From assembly GCA_937902125.1 (NCBI GenBank), contig CALDIB010000077.1, positions 1-49,005 of the forward strand: a DNA stretch of 49,005 nucleotides. Direction: 5' to 3'. The notes under the pieces are model-generated. The model searched no databases. It had not been told where the DNA came from and saw nothing but the letters and a program-made list of their open reading frames with translations. The stretch is from an uncultured Treponema sp. (GTDB lineage: Bacteria; Spirochaetota; Spirochaetia; Treponematales; Treponemataceae). The position numbers were made by a program, and so were the translations under genes. How positions within the stretch are numbered: position 1 is the first letter of the stretch; the number at the start of each line of letters is the position of its first letter. Shown here one piece after another: positions 31,904-39,991 of this stretch.

Positions 31904-32766
31904 TTATGCAGGGGCGTGGTTGCTTACGGCCAGTTCTTTTTGCAGTTCCAGCACTTGATCTAAAGGCAGGCCGACGCAACGAGAAACTTTTTCTGGAGAG
32001 TCGCCTTCTTTTAGAAGGTTTTCCGCGGTCTCCAGGGCTTTTTCTTCCTTGGCTTCTGTCATAATGTCAAAATCGTGCAAATTCATGTCGGCGTACTCCT
32101 TCCTGAATTTTTCGTTTTTCTTGGCCTTCTCCACGAACTCGGAAAGTCGCTTTGAATACTCGTCCTCGCCCGGCTCGTTGGTCTGGATAAAACGCAAAAG
32201 CGCGCGGACTTTTGGATCCTCCACGCTCTCGTATGCCTTTGCATTGTATACCACTTTCACGGTTTTGTCATCCAAATTCACCGAATTGTTTTCGACGCAA
32301 ATGTTGCGGAAAGTATAACGCGGAAGGCCAAAGCCGCTTTTTGTTTCCTCGCGGAAGGGGGTCGAACTTACATATGGGCACCTCGAAAAACTGAAGTTTT
32401 TCGAGGTCCCCATATGAACAAAATGTAGCTTTCCTTTAGCTTTGTGTAAGGCTGACCTTTCATGAGGCTGTCGCAGTCAACCATCGACTGATAATAGCGC
32501 ATTCGTTTGCCCAACGCCTTTTGAGGGTAAGACTGCAGTTCAACATTTATGACTTTATTCTCGTCCCTTAGGTAAACATCCAACCGTACGCCATTGGAAG
32601 TGTAGTAAGGCTCAATTTCCTTTTCAAGTTCTGGGTACTCAACTTGCTTGACGCGAACGCCAAGCAAGCGCTCTACCAGTTCCGCCGAAATTTCCGGATC
32701 CTTCATAACGGTTTGAAACATTCCGTCGTCCGCAAAGGTGAGTTCGTCAAAAGATTTTCTTTTCAT
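31904..32766 (-). pseudogene. Rpn-type PD-(D/E)XK nuclease gene, interrupted
   Basis: The start (MKRKSFDELTFADDGMFQTV) and NGVRLDVYLRDENKVINVEL, with the D...E-x-Q nuclease core, mark the Rpn/PDDEXK_2 family common in treponemes. The frame breaks at LKESYILFI, where a 36-bp palindromic element with a 4-bp duplication is inserted. Removing these 40 bp restores FICKFDP, but a second lesion remains: a run of five C (minus strand, near 32356-32360) must lose one base to join PFREE and the conserved RYTFRNICVEN. The 3' part is otherwise open to 31904. The family acts in recombination or as a transposase-associated nuclease; this copy should be dead. SD AAGGAG is intact. Confidence 0.85.
32376..32411. 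mobile_element. 36-bp internal-deletion derivative, copy D
   Basis: A near-perfect palindrome (GGGCACCTCGAAAAACT, two bases, then its inverse) flanked by ATAT (32372-32375 and 32412-32415). It equals the 131-bp element with 95 bp removed, as expected from recombination between the two TTTTTCGAGGT segments of the full element. It disrupts the Rpn-type gene. Confidence 0.8.
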
Positions 32767-32815
32767 AAAACTTCTCCTTATTTTTTGTTTACTATTAAGG
32801 TAGAAATTTTATTTA

Positions 32816-32946
32816 GGGCACCTCGAAAAACTCGCCTTTGGCGATTTTTCGACTGTGCCTGCGAGTTTTAAGTCGTTATAATATCACGACTTAAAACATC
32901 GCATTTTCAGAGTTACCTCGAAAAACTGAAGTTTTTCGAGGTTCCC
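32816..32946 (-). mobile_element. 131-bp MITE-like element, copy C
   Basis: A full-length copy in the opposite orientation to copies A and B, flanked by TTTA (32812-32815 and 32947-32950). The central palindrome is TTAAGTCGT...AACGACTTAA. It lies upstream of the Rpn-type gene, 49 bp before its start codon. Beyond it, 32951-33030 is A/T-rich with no gene. Confidence 0.85.
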
Positions 32947-33031
32947 TTTAAAAAAATAGCGGTTTTTTTGGAAAATCGTAAAAAAAATTCGATGCTTTTC
33001 AAAGTTTATACAATACATTTGTTCCGCGACC

Positions 33032-33054
33032 ATAAAGCCGCTGGAAAGCTTTAT
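33032..33054 (-). terminator. hairpin at the end of the AlkD-like gene
   Basis: ATAAAGC (33032-33038) pairs with GCTTTAT (33048-33054) over the stop codon. No T tract follows on the minus strand, so its role as a terminator is doubtful. Confidence 0.25.
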
Positions 33055-33854
33055 AACACTGACTGCGCTTTTAGCCCCGCAAGCAATTCTTTCCTTTCGT
33101 CGCTAACCTTAAAGCTTTCCCGCGCCTTTTGGATGGCCTTGTTGTGAGTCCAGGCCTCCAAGCGCTTTGCTTTTATGTAAGGAAGCGCCGCGTCCCATTG
33201 CATGGCCAAGGCCTCGACAAAATACCAAGCAACGGCCATTTTGATGTAATACTCGTCGCTCTTTACCGCGGCGGCCATTTTTAAAAATTCCGGCTTAAAA
33301 TCCTGATCCAAGAAATGCCGCATGAGGTTTACAATCGCAAAGCGGACAGTGTAAACGCGCTCGCTCTTTATCCATTTTTTTATCAAGGGCAAAAGCGCCG
33401 CGCGGTTTTTCTTAAAGCAAGCGGGAGAGCATTGGTCGCAAGTGGCCCAGTTGTCGATGAACGGCAAAAAGCGCTCAAGCTCGGCGACGCAAAGGCCAAA
33501 GTCCTTTATGCCGCTTACGACAAAGGCATGCAATTGGTTTTCTTCAAAATACTTGTGCGGAAGGTCGGAAAGGAATTTTTGCGCGGCGGAAGGAAGAACG
33601 CTGGCAACGGCCTTTTTGGCCTTGCCAACGCTTTGCGCGGCTAGAGCGAGCGCGGCGCGTTTTTTGTCAACCGAAAAATTCCCGCCTTGCGCGGCGCCTT
33701 TTGGGCTTTTCAAAAGTTCCTTGGCCAGAGCGCGCAGTTCCGGCGTCTTTATGCCAAGAATGCTTTTGGGGTCAATGTTGGGAATTGTTTTTGCGTTAAA
33801 AGCGGCGGTCTTTGGGTCGGCCATTTGCCGCAGCGTTTTTGCGATTGAGTCCAT
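33051..33854 (-). CDS. DNA alkylation repair protein (AlkD-like)
   Basis: The 267-residue all-helical protein matches the AlkD-type HEAT-like repeat family: ILGIKTPELRALAKEL near the start, then DLPHKYFEENQLHAFVVSGI, DNWATCDQCSPACF and MAVAWYFVEALAMQWD. Members remove N3- or N7-alkylated purines from DNA or bind damaged DNA. It carries an extra Ala/Lys-rich stretch (about residues 50-85) compared with short members. A TATAAT lies 6 bases before the ATG, suggesting a leaderless mRNA. It lies 42 bp downstream of alr on the same strand but probably has its own promoter. Confidence 0.85.
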   Translation of the reverse strand: MDSIAKTLRQMADPKTAAFNAKTIPNIDPKSILGIKTPELRALAKELLKSPKGAAQGGNFSVDKKRAALALAAQSVGKAKKAVASVLPSAAQKFLSDLPHKYFEENQLHAFVVSGIKDFGLCVAELERFLPFIDNWATCDQCSPACFKKNRAALLPLIKKWIKSERVYTVRFAIVNLMRHFLDQDFKPEFLKMAAAVKSDEYYIKMAVAWYFVEALAMQWDAALPYIKAKRLEAWTHNKAIQKARESFKVSDERKELLAGLKAQSVL

Positions 33855-33860
33855 AATTTT

Positions 33861-33866
33861 ATTATA
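33861..33866 (-). promoter_or_regulatory. candidate -10 box of the AlkD-like gene
   Basis: TATAAT (33866-33861), 6 bases before the ATG at 33854. No good -35 box is seen at 16-18 bases (TTTACA is 21 bases away). Confidence 0.5.
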
Positions 33867-33896
33867 CTACAAAATTTGGAAAAAGCGTGTAAAAAT

Positions 33897-35033
33897 TTAC
33901 TGATTGAGATTCTCTTTTTTTAAATATTTTCGCTCGACTCTTTTTGAAATTCCGCAAACAATTTCGTAACCAATCGTTCCAATCGCCGACGCCATGTCAT
34001 CCGCCGTTATACATTCGTCACCGTCTTGTCCGATGAGCGTTACTTTTGTTCCCATTTCAACTCCGTCAATATGCGTCACGTCAACCAAGATTTGGTCCAT
34101 GCAAACCCGCCCAAGGACAGGCGCCTTTTTTCCGTTGATGAGCGTGTGAAATTTGTTTGAAAGAAGGCGGCTGTAACCGTCCGCGTAGCCCACGCATACA
34201 GTGGCTACCTTCATTTCACACTCGGCTTTAAAAGTCCTTCCATAGCTTATCGTCTCGCCGGCGTGAACGCTCTTGACCATAGAAACCACGCTAAACCAAC
34301 TTAAGGCAGGAACAATTCCCACAGGCAAATGGTTTAGATAGCTAGGCTTTAATCCGTAAAGAATTATGCCCAAACGCGCGAAAACGGACTTTGACGATTT
34401 ATTCCACAAGCCGCCTGCGGAATTCAAGCAGTGAACATAAGGAAGCTTCAAGTCCTCAACGCGCTTGGCCACTTCTTCAAATTTTAAAATTTGCTTGTTC
34501 GTAAAATCGACTGATTCTTCGTCGTCGCAATCCGCCGCGCATAAATGCGTGAATATTCCTTGAACGCAAAGCTTTCCGCAATAATCGCGAACCACTTTTT
34601 CGCAATAATCAGGATTGTCGGCGTCAAGTCCTATGCGGTTCATGCCGGTGTCAAGCGCAAAGACCGCCTTTATGTTTTTGTCCGCCGCGCTTAATTTTTG
34701 CGCGTGCCTTTCGTCAACAACCGCTTGAGTGATGTCATACTCCGCCAATTCCTCCGCGCGCAAAATCGGAGTGTAGCCCAAGACAAAGACTTGCCCCTTG
34801 ATTCCGGCAAGCCTAAGTTTTATCGCTTCGTCAATCGTGGCCACCGCAAAATCTTTTACGCCGGCTTCTTGCAAGACGGAGGCGACGTCAACATCGCCGT
34901 GTCCGTATGCGTCGGCTTTTACAACTGCCATGACTTTTGTATTTGCCGAAAGACAATTTTTGTAAATCCGATAATTGTTCAAAATCGCGCAAAGGTTTAT
35001 TTCTGTCCAGCATCTCTTGTCAGTCACCAGCAA
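33897..35033 (-). CDS. alr: alanine racemase
   Basis: The 378-residue protein is a full-length fold-III PLP racemase: the PLP lysine K39 in VVKADAYGHG, the second-domain tyrosine in ISYGRTF, and the GRVCMDQILVDVT motif. It interconverts L- and D-alanine in the cytoplasm. It is the last gene of the transporter/5-oxoproline/D-amino-acid operon, 23 bp after pxpA. In this setting it could recycle D-alanine made by the D-amino-acid aminotransferase, or it could be a broader racemase (serine or glutamate are possible). Whether it is also the cell's only alanine racemase for peptidoglycan cannot be seen here. Confidence 0.9.
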   Translation of the reverse strand: MLVTDKRCWTEINLCAILNNYRIYKNCLSANTKVMAVVKADAYGHGDVDVASVLQEAGVKDFAVATIDEAIKLRLAGIKGQVFVLGYTPILRAEELAEYDITQAVVDERHAQKLSAADKNIKAVFALDTGMNRIGLDADNPDYCEKVVRDYCGKLCVQGIFTHLCAADCDDEESVDFTNKQILKFEEVAKRVEDLKLPYVHCLNSAGGLWNKSSKSVFARLGIILYGLKPSYLNHLPVGIVPALSWFSVVSMVKSVHAGETISYGRTFKAECEMKVATVCVGYADGYSRLLSNKFHTLINGKKAPVLGRVCMDQILVDVTHIDGVEMGTKVTLIGQDGDECITADDMASAIGTIGYEIVCGISKRVERKYLKKENLNQ

Positions 35034-35056
35034 TTGTCGCCTCCATTTTTAGCGCT

Positions 35057-35809
35057 TTACAACGCTTGCGCTTCTATCTGTTCGCGGGCAAACTTGGCGC
35101 GCATTATCCTTGCGAGATGCAAGGCTTGCGGCGTGTCGCCGTGAATGCAAATCGTGTCCGCGATTATAGGGATTTCTTTTCCCGATATTGACTTGACCTT
35201 TCCAAATTTTATCATTTGAACGGCGCGGTCAGAAGCCTCTTCTTCGTTTGTAATCACGGCGCCGATTTTTGTACGGGGCACAAGAGAGCCGTCGTCTTCG
35301 TAAGCGCGGTCGGCAAAAACTTCGCTGGCGCATTTTATGCCAACTTCTTTTGCAGCAGTTAAAAGCGCGCTTCCGCTTAGGCCAATAAGAACAAGACTTT
35401 CGTCAACTTGCGCCACAGCTTCTGCGATGGCAAAGGCAAGACGCTCGTCTTTTGCCGCCATATTGTACATGGCGCCGTGCGGCTTTACATGGTTCATCTT
35501 AATTTCATTGGCTTTGCAAAAAGCGTTTAAGGCTCCGATTTGATAGATAACCATTGTCTTGAGTTCCTTTGGAGAAACATTCATGCTTCTGCGGCCAAAG
35601 CCTGCCAAATCAGGAAAGCCCGGATGCGCGCCAACTTTTACTCCGTTAGCTTTTGCAAGCTCCACTGTTCGTTCCATAACAAGAGGGTCAGAAGCGTGAA
35701 AACCGCACGCTATATTGGCGGAACTGATATATTTAATCACTTCCTCGTCCATTCCTATTTTGTAATTTCCAAAACTTTCGCCCAAGTCGCAATTCAAATC
35801 AATTTTCAT
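35057..35809 (-). CDS. pxpA: 5-oxoprolinase subunit A (LamB/YcsF family)
   Basis: The 250-residue protein begins with the family signature MKIDLNCDLGESFG, followed by ISSANIACGFHASDP and GVKVGAHPGFPDLAGFGRR, and is of typical length. PxpA works with PxpB and PxpC to open 5-oxoproline (pyroglutamate) to glutamate using ATP, in the cytoplasm. It overlaps the DUF4392 gene by 4 bp. Finding the PxpB-PxpC fusion three genes upstream in the same operon makes this an apparently complete 5-oxoprolinase. Confidence 0.93.
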   Translation of the reverse strand: MKIDLNCDLGESFGNYKIGMDEEVIKYISSANIACGFHASDPLVMERTVELAKANGVKVGAHPGFPDLAGFGRRSMNVSPKELKTMVIYQIGALNAFCKANEIKMNHVKPHGAMYNMAAKDERLAFAIAEAVAQVDESLVLIGLSGSALLTAAKEVGIKCASEVFADRAYEDDGSLVPRTKIGAVITNEEEASDRAVQMIKFGKVKSISGKEIPIIADTICIHGDTPQALHLARIMRAKFAREQIEAQAL

Positions 35810-36624
35810 ATAGCCGTTCCAAGTGAATCAATAATTTCTTTTTCAGTGTCCATGTTGAATCCATCCACGCTGAGATTTTGTTTTTTCAAAACGCCGTCAA
35901 CACTTCCCATTTCGACAGTCTTTTTTATAAAGGCTTTCGTCTCTTCAAAATTCATAAATACCTTAACGCCGCTCAATTTTTCAAGATAGGCGATGATTGC
36001 GTACGCGCCCCAGTTTGAGACCGTCGCAATCACAAGCTCGTCCACAGTTATTACGCAAGGCTTTAGAGAAAGCTTTTCCTCTATGATTGAGGCGACATTC
36101 CCCATGCCAATTTCATTTCCACCGTCGCCAACGCCGATTGTTGGAACTATTCCAAAAGCGATGCGGAAAAATAAATCGACGCAGGCTGTCTTGTCGCTTA
36201 TGCTCACCCCTCTCATATTGGCGTATTCATGGGCGGCGTTCTCTCCGCATCGCTCCACGCTAATCAAGCCTACCGGCGTGAATTTTCCTAGCAGCTCCAT
36301 GCACCAACTTATGTCGGCCTCCATCGGCATGTACAAAACTTCGATTCCCTCCCGCTCAAAAAAACCTTTGCAAAAATCGTCGGTAAGAATCATCGGCTTA
36401 AAGCCAAGCGTTTTCAAAGCCTTGGCAAGAAACAAAGAGCCTACAGGACCGTCAGTTTCCGCAAAGCCTGCCACATAAAATCCCGTGGCCAGAAACACAG
36501 TTCCTCTTTCCCAGTTGAGAATTGTTTTGGCGGCCTTCTTTGCGTAACTGTCCGTTTTGTAACCGCGCAGAATGTCCATGCCTCTGCCCGAATGCCGCAA
36601 AACTATGTCTTCTATCGATTCCAT
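35806..36624 (-). CDS. DUF4392 protein, D-glutamate cyclase C-terminal-like
   Basis: The 272-residue protein matches the DUF4392 family, the C-terminal domain of mammalian D-glutamate cyclase (DGLUCY), which turns D-glutamate into 5-oxo-D-proline. Conserved motifs seen: TGFYVAGFAETDGPVG (47-62), ISVERCG (121-127), and GVGDGGNEIGMGN (164-176). It is cytoplasmic with no signal peptide. It lies 2 bp after the D-amino-acid aminotransferase and overlaps pxpA by 4 bp. Its product would be the natural substrate type for the neighbouring 5-oxoprolinase, if stereochemistry allows. Activity of stand-alone bacterial members is inferred, not shown. Confidence 0.8.
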   Translation of the reverse strand: MESIEDIVLRHSGRGMDILRGYKTDSYAKKAAKTILNWERGTVFLATGFYVAGFAETDGPVGSLFLAKALKTLGFKPMILTDDFCKGFFEREGIEVLYMPMEADISWCMELLGKFTPVGLISVERCGENAAHEYANMRGVSISDKTACVDLFFRIAFGIVPTIGVGDGGNEIGMGNVASIIEEKLSLKPCVITVDELVIATVSNWGAYAIIAYLEKLSGVKVFMNFEETKAFIKKTVEMGSVDGVLKKQNLSVDGFNMDTEKEIIDSLGTAI

Positions 36625-36626
36625 AA

Positions 36627-37484
36627 TTAAATTATGTCGGCCTTGTATCCCGTCTCTTTTTCAAAATCCTCTACTGCCGCCTTCTGTAATTTTTTCAGCA
36701 AATCCGGCGCCTTTCCTCCGACCTTCTTTCCGTCGATTTCATATGCAGCCAATCCCAACGTTCCGGCCGAAGTGATGAGAATTTCGTCCGCGGCGAAAAG
36801 TTCGTCCAAAGTAAAAACCCTTTCTTCGTAGGGAACGCCAAGCTTTTGGCAAAGCGAAATAAAGTGGCGGCGTGTAACGCCCGGAAGAATCAATTCGTCC
36901 AATGGCGGCGTGATGAAAACGCCGTCCGTGATTATGTTGACGTTTGTGTGCGCGCATTCGGTAACGCGCTGGCCGCGATGAAAAATCACTTCCTTGGCGC
37001 CAGCCTCAAACGCCTTTTGGCTTCCCATAACGCTGGGCAGCAAGTTCAAGGTTTTTATGTTGCAGTGAAAAAAGCGCGTGTCTTCTTCCGTTATCAACTT
37101 GCAGGGATTTCGCAAGTCGGTCAATTTTGATTCGGTGATATTGATCAAAAGATTTGGCTCAACATTCGGAAAAAGGTGGTTTCGGGCCGCCGTTCCTCTT
37201 GTGACTTCCCAATAAACAAAGCAAACGCCGTCGGAGTCCATCGCGTCTATGCACTTTTGCAATTCACCGACAAGCTCTTCTTTTGTCAGCTTGAACGGAA
37301 TCTTAACGGCCTTGAGGCTGTTGTAAAAACGCTCCACATGCCAATCCGTTTCAAAAATTTTTCGGTTGGCGCAGTAAGTGGCGTCGTAAACGCCGTCTCC
37401 AAAAAACATGGCCCTGTCCAAGAAGGGAATTGTCATCTCTTCCTGCAAACCCATCTTTCCGTTGTAATACGCAACATTCTTCAT
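36627..37484 (-). CDS. dat: D-amino-acid aminotransferase (class IV)
   Basis: The 285-residue protein is a fold-IV PLP aminotransferase with the PLP lysine K144 in CNIKTLNLLPSVM and the phosphate-binding glutamate in VTECAHTNV. The segment VTRGTAARNHLFP keeps the Arg-x-His pair (R101, H103) that binds the carboxylate in Bacillus D-alanine aminotransferase, which favours the D-amino-acid type over the branched-chain (IlvE) type. It should interconvert D-alanine and D-glutamate with their 2-oxoacids. It sits between the two D-glutamate-cyclase-like genes, so D-glutamate is a plausible in vivo substrate. Confidence 0.85.
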   Translation of the reverse strand: MKNVAYYNGKMGLQEEMTIPFLDRAMFFGDGVYDATYCANRKIFETDWHVERFYNSLKAVKIPFKLTKEELVGELQKCIDAMDSDGVCFVYWEVTRGTAARNHLFPNVEPNLLINITESKLTDLRNPCKLITEEDTRFFHCNIKTLNLLPSVMGSQKAFEAGAKEVIFHRGQRVTECAHTNVNIITDGVFITPPLDELILPGVTRRHFISLCQKLGVPYEERVFTLDELFAADEILITSAGTLGLAAYEIDGKKVGGKAPDLLKKLQKAAVEDFEKETGYKADII

Positions 37485-37502
37485 TTTTTGCCTCCGTTCT
37501 AT

Positions 37503-38300
37503 TTAATTTTGCAATTGCGCTTCTGGAATGTCTGTTATCAACATGTGTCCCGGCGCGTGCGTGATGCAAAAGTCGGGTTTTGAATTCATCACCACGCTTT
37601 GAGGAGTAACCCCACAACACCAAAAAACCGGAACCTCGCCTTCTCTAATACCGCTTGGCTCGCCAAAATCCGGCTTGCTTATGTCCTTTATTCCAATCAC
37701 GTCGGGCGAGCCAATATGGATTGGAGCGCCGTGGACTTTTGGCACCTTGGCCGTAACCGTAACAGCTTTTACGATCTGCTCGTGGCGAATGGGCCGCATC
37801 GACACGACCATTTTTCCGCTGAAAATTCCCGCAGCCTTTGTGTCGATGTTCGTAAGGTACATCGGAACGTTGTGGTTTTCGGAAATGTTTCGCACGTCAA
37901 TTCCGGCGGCCATAAGCGGCGCCTCAAACGAAAAGCTGCAGCCTATCACAAAAGTCACAAGGTCGTCGCGCCAATAACGGCTCGCGTCCTCGCATTCGTC
38001 AACAAGAATTCCGTTCTTCCAAATTCTATATTTGGGAACATCCTTCGCGATGTCGCAGTCGGCGGCGGAACTGTTTAGAAACCTCTTGCCTTCGTCGCCC
38101 ACTTCCAAGAGCGGGCAAGACTGCGGATTGCGCTGGCAAAAAAGCAAAAAATCGTAGGCGTATTTTTTCGGCAAAATGCAAAGGTTGGCCTGCGCCCAGC
38201 CGTCGCACATGCCGGAAGTTTGCCCGGTTATTTTTCCTTCGCGTATAAGACGGCGGACTTCCAGCGGGCTTGAGTTTTTGTATGGATTTGCGTTTTTCAT
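37503..38300 (-). CDS. DUF1445 protein (YcsI family), D-glutamate cyclase N-terminal-like
   Basis: The protein is 265 residues from the ATG at 38300 (MKNANPYKNSSPLEVRRLIR), which has AAGGAGG just upstream. Family motifs include TSGMCDGWAQANLCILPKKY, FVIGCSFSFEAPL, YLTNIDT, MVVSMRPI and ITHAPGHMLITDIP. The same family forms the N-terminal domain of mammalian D-glutamate cyclase and is YcsI in the Bacillus pxp locus. Databases also call it putative hydro-lyase. It is 17 bp after the PxpBC gene and 18 bp before the aminotransferase gene. Confidence 0.88.
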   Translation of the reverse strand: MKNANPYKNSSPLEVRRLIREGKITGQTSGMCDGWAQANLCILPKKYAYDFLLFCQRNPQSCPLLEVGDEGKRFLNSSAADCDIAKDVPKYRIWKNGILVDECEDASRYWRDDLVTFVIGCSFSFEAPLMAAGIDVRNISENHNVPMYLTNIDTKAAGIFSGKMVVSMRPIRHEQIVKAVTVTAKVPKVHGAPIHIGSPDVIGIKDISKPDFGEPSGIREGEVPVFWCCGVTPQSVVMNSKPDFCITHAPGHMLITDIPEAQLQN

Positions 38301-38317
38301 TTTGCCTCCTTGCGCCA

Positions 38318-39991
38318 TCATTTTAAATTCGAGCGGCGATCTATTTTAAATTTTACTTTTGTTCCAGGAAGCGCCTGCGCCAACTTGTACATCGACGCTT
38401 TTTTCACACAAGCGATTTTGGCGTATCCGCCAGTCGTTTGCCTGTCCGCGGCCAGCACAAGCGGAAGTCCGGCCGAAGTTATTTGCACCGCCCCAAAAGG
38501 AATCGCGTCTGAAATAATATCCGTCTTTCCGCAATCAAGGCTTGGCCCTTCAAAGCGGATTCCCATCCTGTCACTTTGAGCGCAAACCGTATAAACGGCG
38601 GCGCAAAATTTTTCAAAACACTCCGTTCCAAAAAAATCCGACTGCGAAGTCTTAACGCATTCCAACACTAACGGATCTTCACAAACGCCGGCCGTCATTA
38701 CGGAGCCGATGAGCGCCGCGTCATTCCAAGTCCGCCTTGAAATCTCCCTTATATACCCCAACGCAAGCTCGTCGCCGCTTTCAAGTTTCCTTCCGTTTAG
38801 GCCGCCAAGCTTGCTTTTTACGTTTGTAGAGGCGCTTCCAAAAATTTTGCGCGCAAGAACTCCGCCTGAAAAAGCGATGTAAGAGCGAAGGCCTTTTGAG
38901 GCGAGGCCGCAATCAAGGACAGATCCCGCCCGCGCGTAAATTCTTTTATTCATCTCCACATGGGCCCCGTCAAAAGCCGCGTCCTCAAAAGGCGCGCCGC
39001 AAATCGCAAAAAAACAATCGCTCGTAAAACGAATTTTAGGGCCGGCTAATGCCGTTTCAAGGCAGGCGGCATTCTCGTCATTGCCGCAGAGAGCGTTGGC
39101 CAAATCAAAGCTGTTTTTGTCCATAACGCCGCTTTGCGAAATTCCGTACTTTTGGCGCCCCCTCACGCCGCCGTCTTGAATAGTGGTCATCAAGCCTGGC
39201 TCAAGAATTTTAATTCCGCCGCCGCACTCGTATTCTTCTTTCACAATGCTTTTAGCGATGGCGGCTCCCAGCCCCATTTCTTCAAGCCATTTCTTTTCGT
39301 CAAAACGCTCAAAGTCCTCTTTGCTGATGGGTTCAAAGCGGATTTTATCTCCAGCTTTGTACAAAAAAACAGGATCGCGCTCAATGTCAAAAACTTTTAG
39401 CGGCGTTCTTCCTATGATGTTCCAGCCGCCGGGCGATTCCATCGGATAAAGACCGGTTTGCTTTCCTCCAATGGCCACGCTGCCAGCCGGAATTTTCGTC
39501 CGAGGCGTTTCGAGCCTTGGCGTTTCAAGCCTCTCGTCCATTCCGCCTAAATACGGAAAGCCCGGCAAAAATCCCATCATATAAATTAAGTAGTTGGTTG
39601 AAGAATGAATCTTAACCACATCATCTTCCGCAAGCTTCGTCTTGGCGCAAACACGTTCAAGGTCGGGCGCGAATTCCTTGCCCTCGTAGCAAACAGGAAT
39701 CCTTATTGTCTTGCCAGCGTCAAAGCCATCCGCGCCCGCGCCGCAAGTTGTTTCAAGCGCTTCAAGCGCGATTTTTTTTAGCAAAGCCGGACTGCATTTT
39801 TTTTCGTCAAAATAAACGCTTGCGGCGCAATATGTCGGAACAATTTCAATGACTTCCGGCATGTCTTTTGTTAAAGACGCGAACTCTTTGACAAAAGCGG
39901 AAATTTGTCCGTTCACTTCCGGGCAAATTTTTTGCTCGAATTGAATCTGCAGAGAATCTTCGCTTGCAAGAACAATCTTCGCCTCGTTCAT
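38318..39991 (-). CDS. pxpBC: 5-oxoprolinase subunits B and C fused
   Basis: The 557-residue protein joins two subunits usually encoded separately. Residues 1-230 are PxpB/KipI-like (GFLPGFPYLGG at 140-150, ETPRTKIPAGSVAIGGKQTG, SPGGWNIIGRTP). Residues about 258-557 are PxpC/KipA-like (IKILEPGLMTTIQDGGVRGR, YGISQSGVMDKNSF, and a C-terminal QTTGGYAKIACV). With PxpA it forms the ATP-dependent 5-oxoprolinase. Similar fusions are known in other bacteria. It overlaps livF by 4 bp, tying the enzyme directly to the transporter. Confidence 0.92.
   Translation of the reverse strand: MNEAKIVLASEDSLQIQFEQKICPEVNGQISAFVKEFASLTKDMPEVIEIVPTYCAASVYFDEKKCSPALLKKIALEALETTCGAGADGFDAGKTIRIPVCYEGKEFAPDLERVCAKTKLAEDDVVKIHSSTNYLIYMMGFLPGFPYLGGMDERLETPRLETPRTKIPAGSVAIGGKQTGLYPMESPGGWNIIGRTPLKVFDIERDPVFLYKAGDKIRFEPISKEDFERFDEKKWLEEMGLGAAIAKSIVKEEYECGGGIKILEPGLMTTIQDGGVRGRQKYGISQSGVMDKNSFDLANALCGNDENAACLETALAGPKIRFTSDCFFAICGAPFEDAAFDGAHVEMNKRIYARAGSVLDCGLASKGLRSYIAFSGGVLARKIFGSASTNVKSKLGGLNGRKLESGDELALGYIREISRRTWNDAALIGSVMTAGVCEDPLVLECVKTSQSDFFGTECFEKFCAAVYTVCAQSDRMGIRFEGPSLDCGKTDIISDAIPFGAVQITSAGLPLVLAADRQTTGGYAKIACVKKASMYKLAQALPGTKVKFKIDRRSNLK

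Noticed and set aside
39505..39545. RLETPRLETPRT tandem repeat in PxpBC as a local duplication
   Set aside because: The same double motif is normal in this part of PxpB-family proteins.
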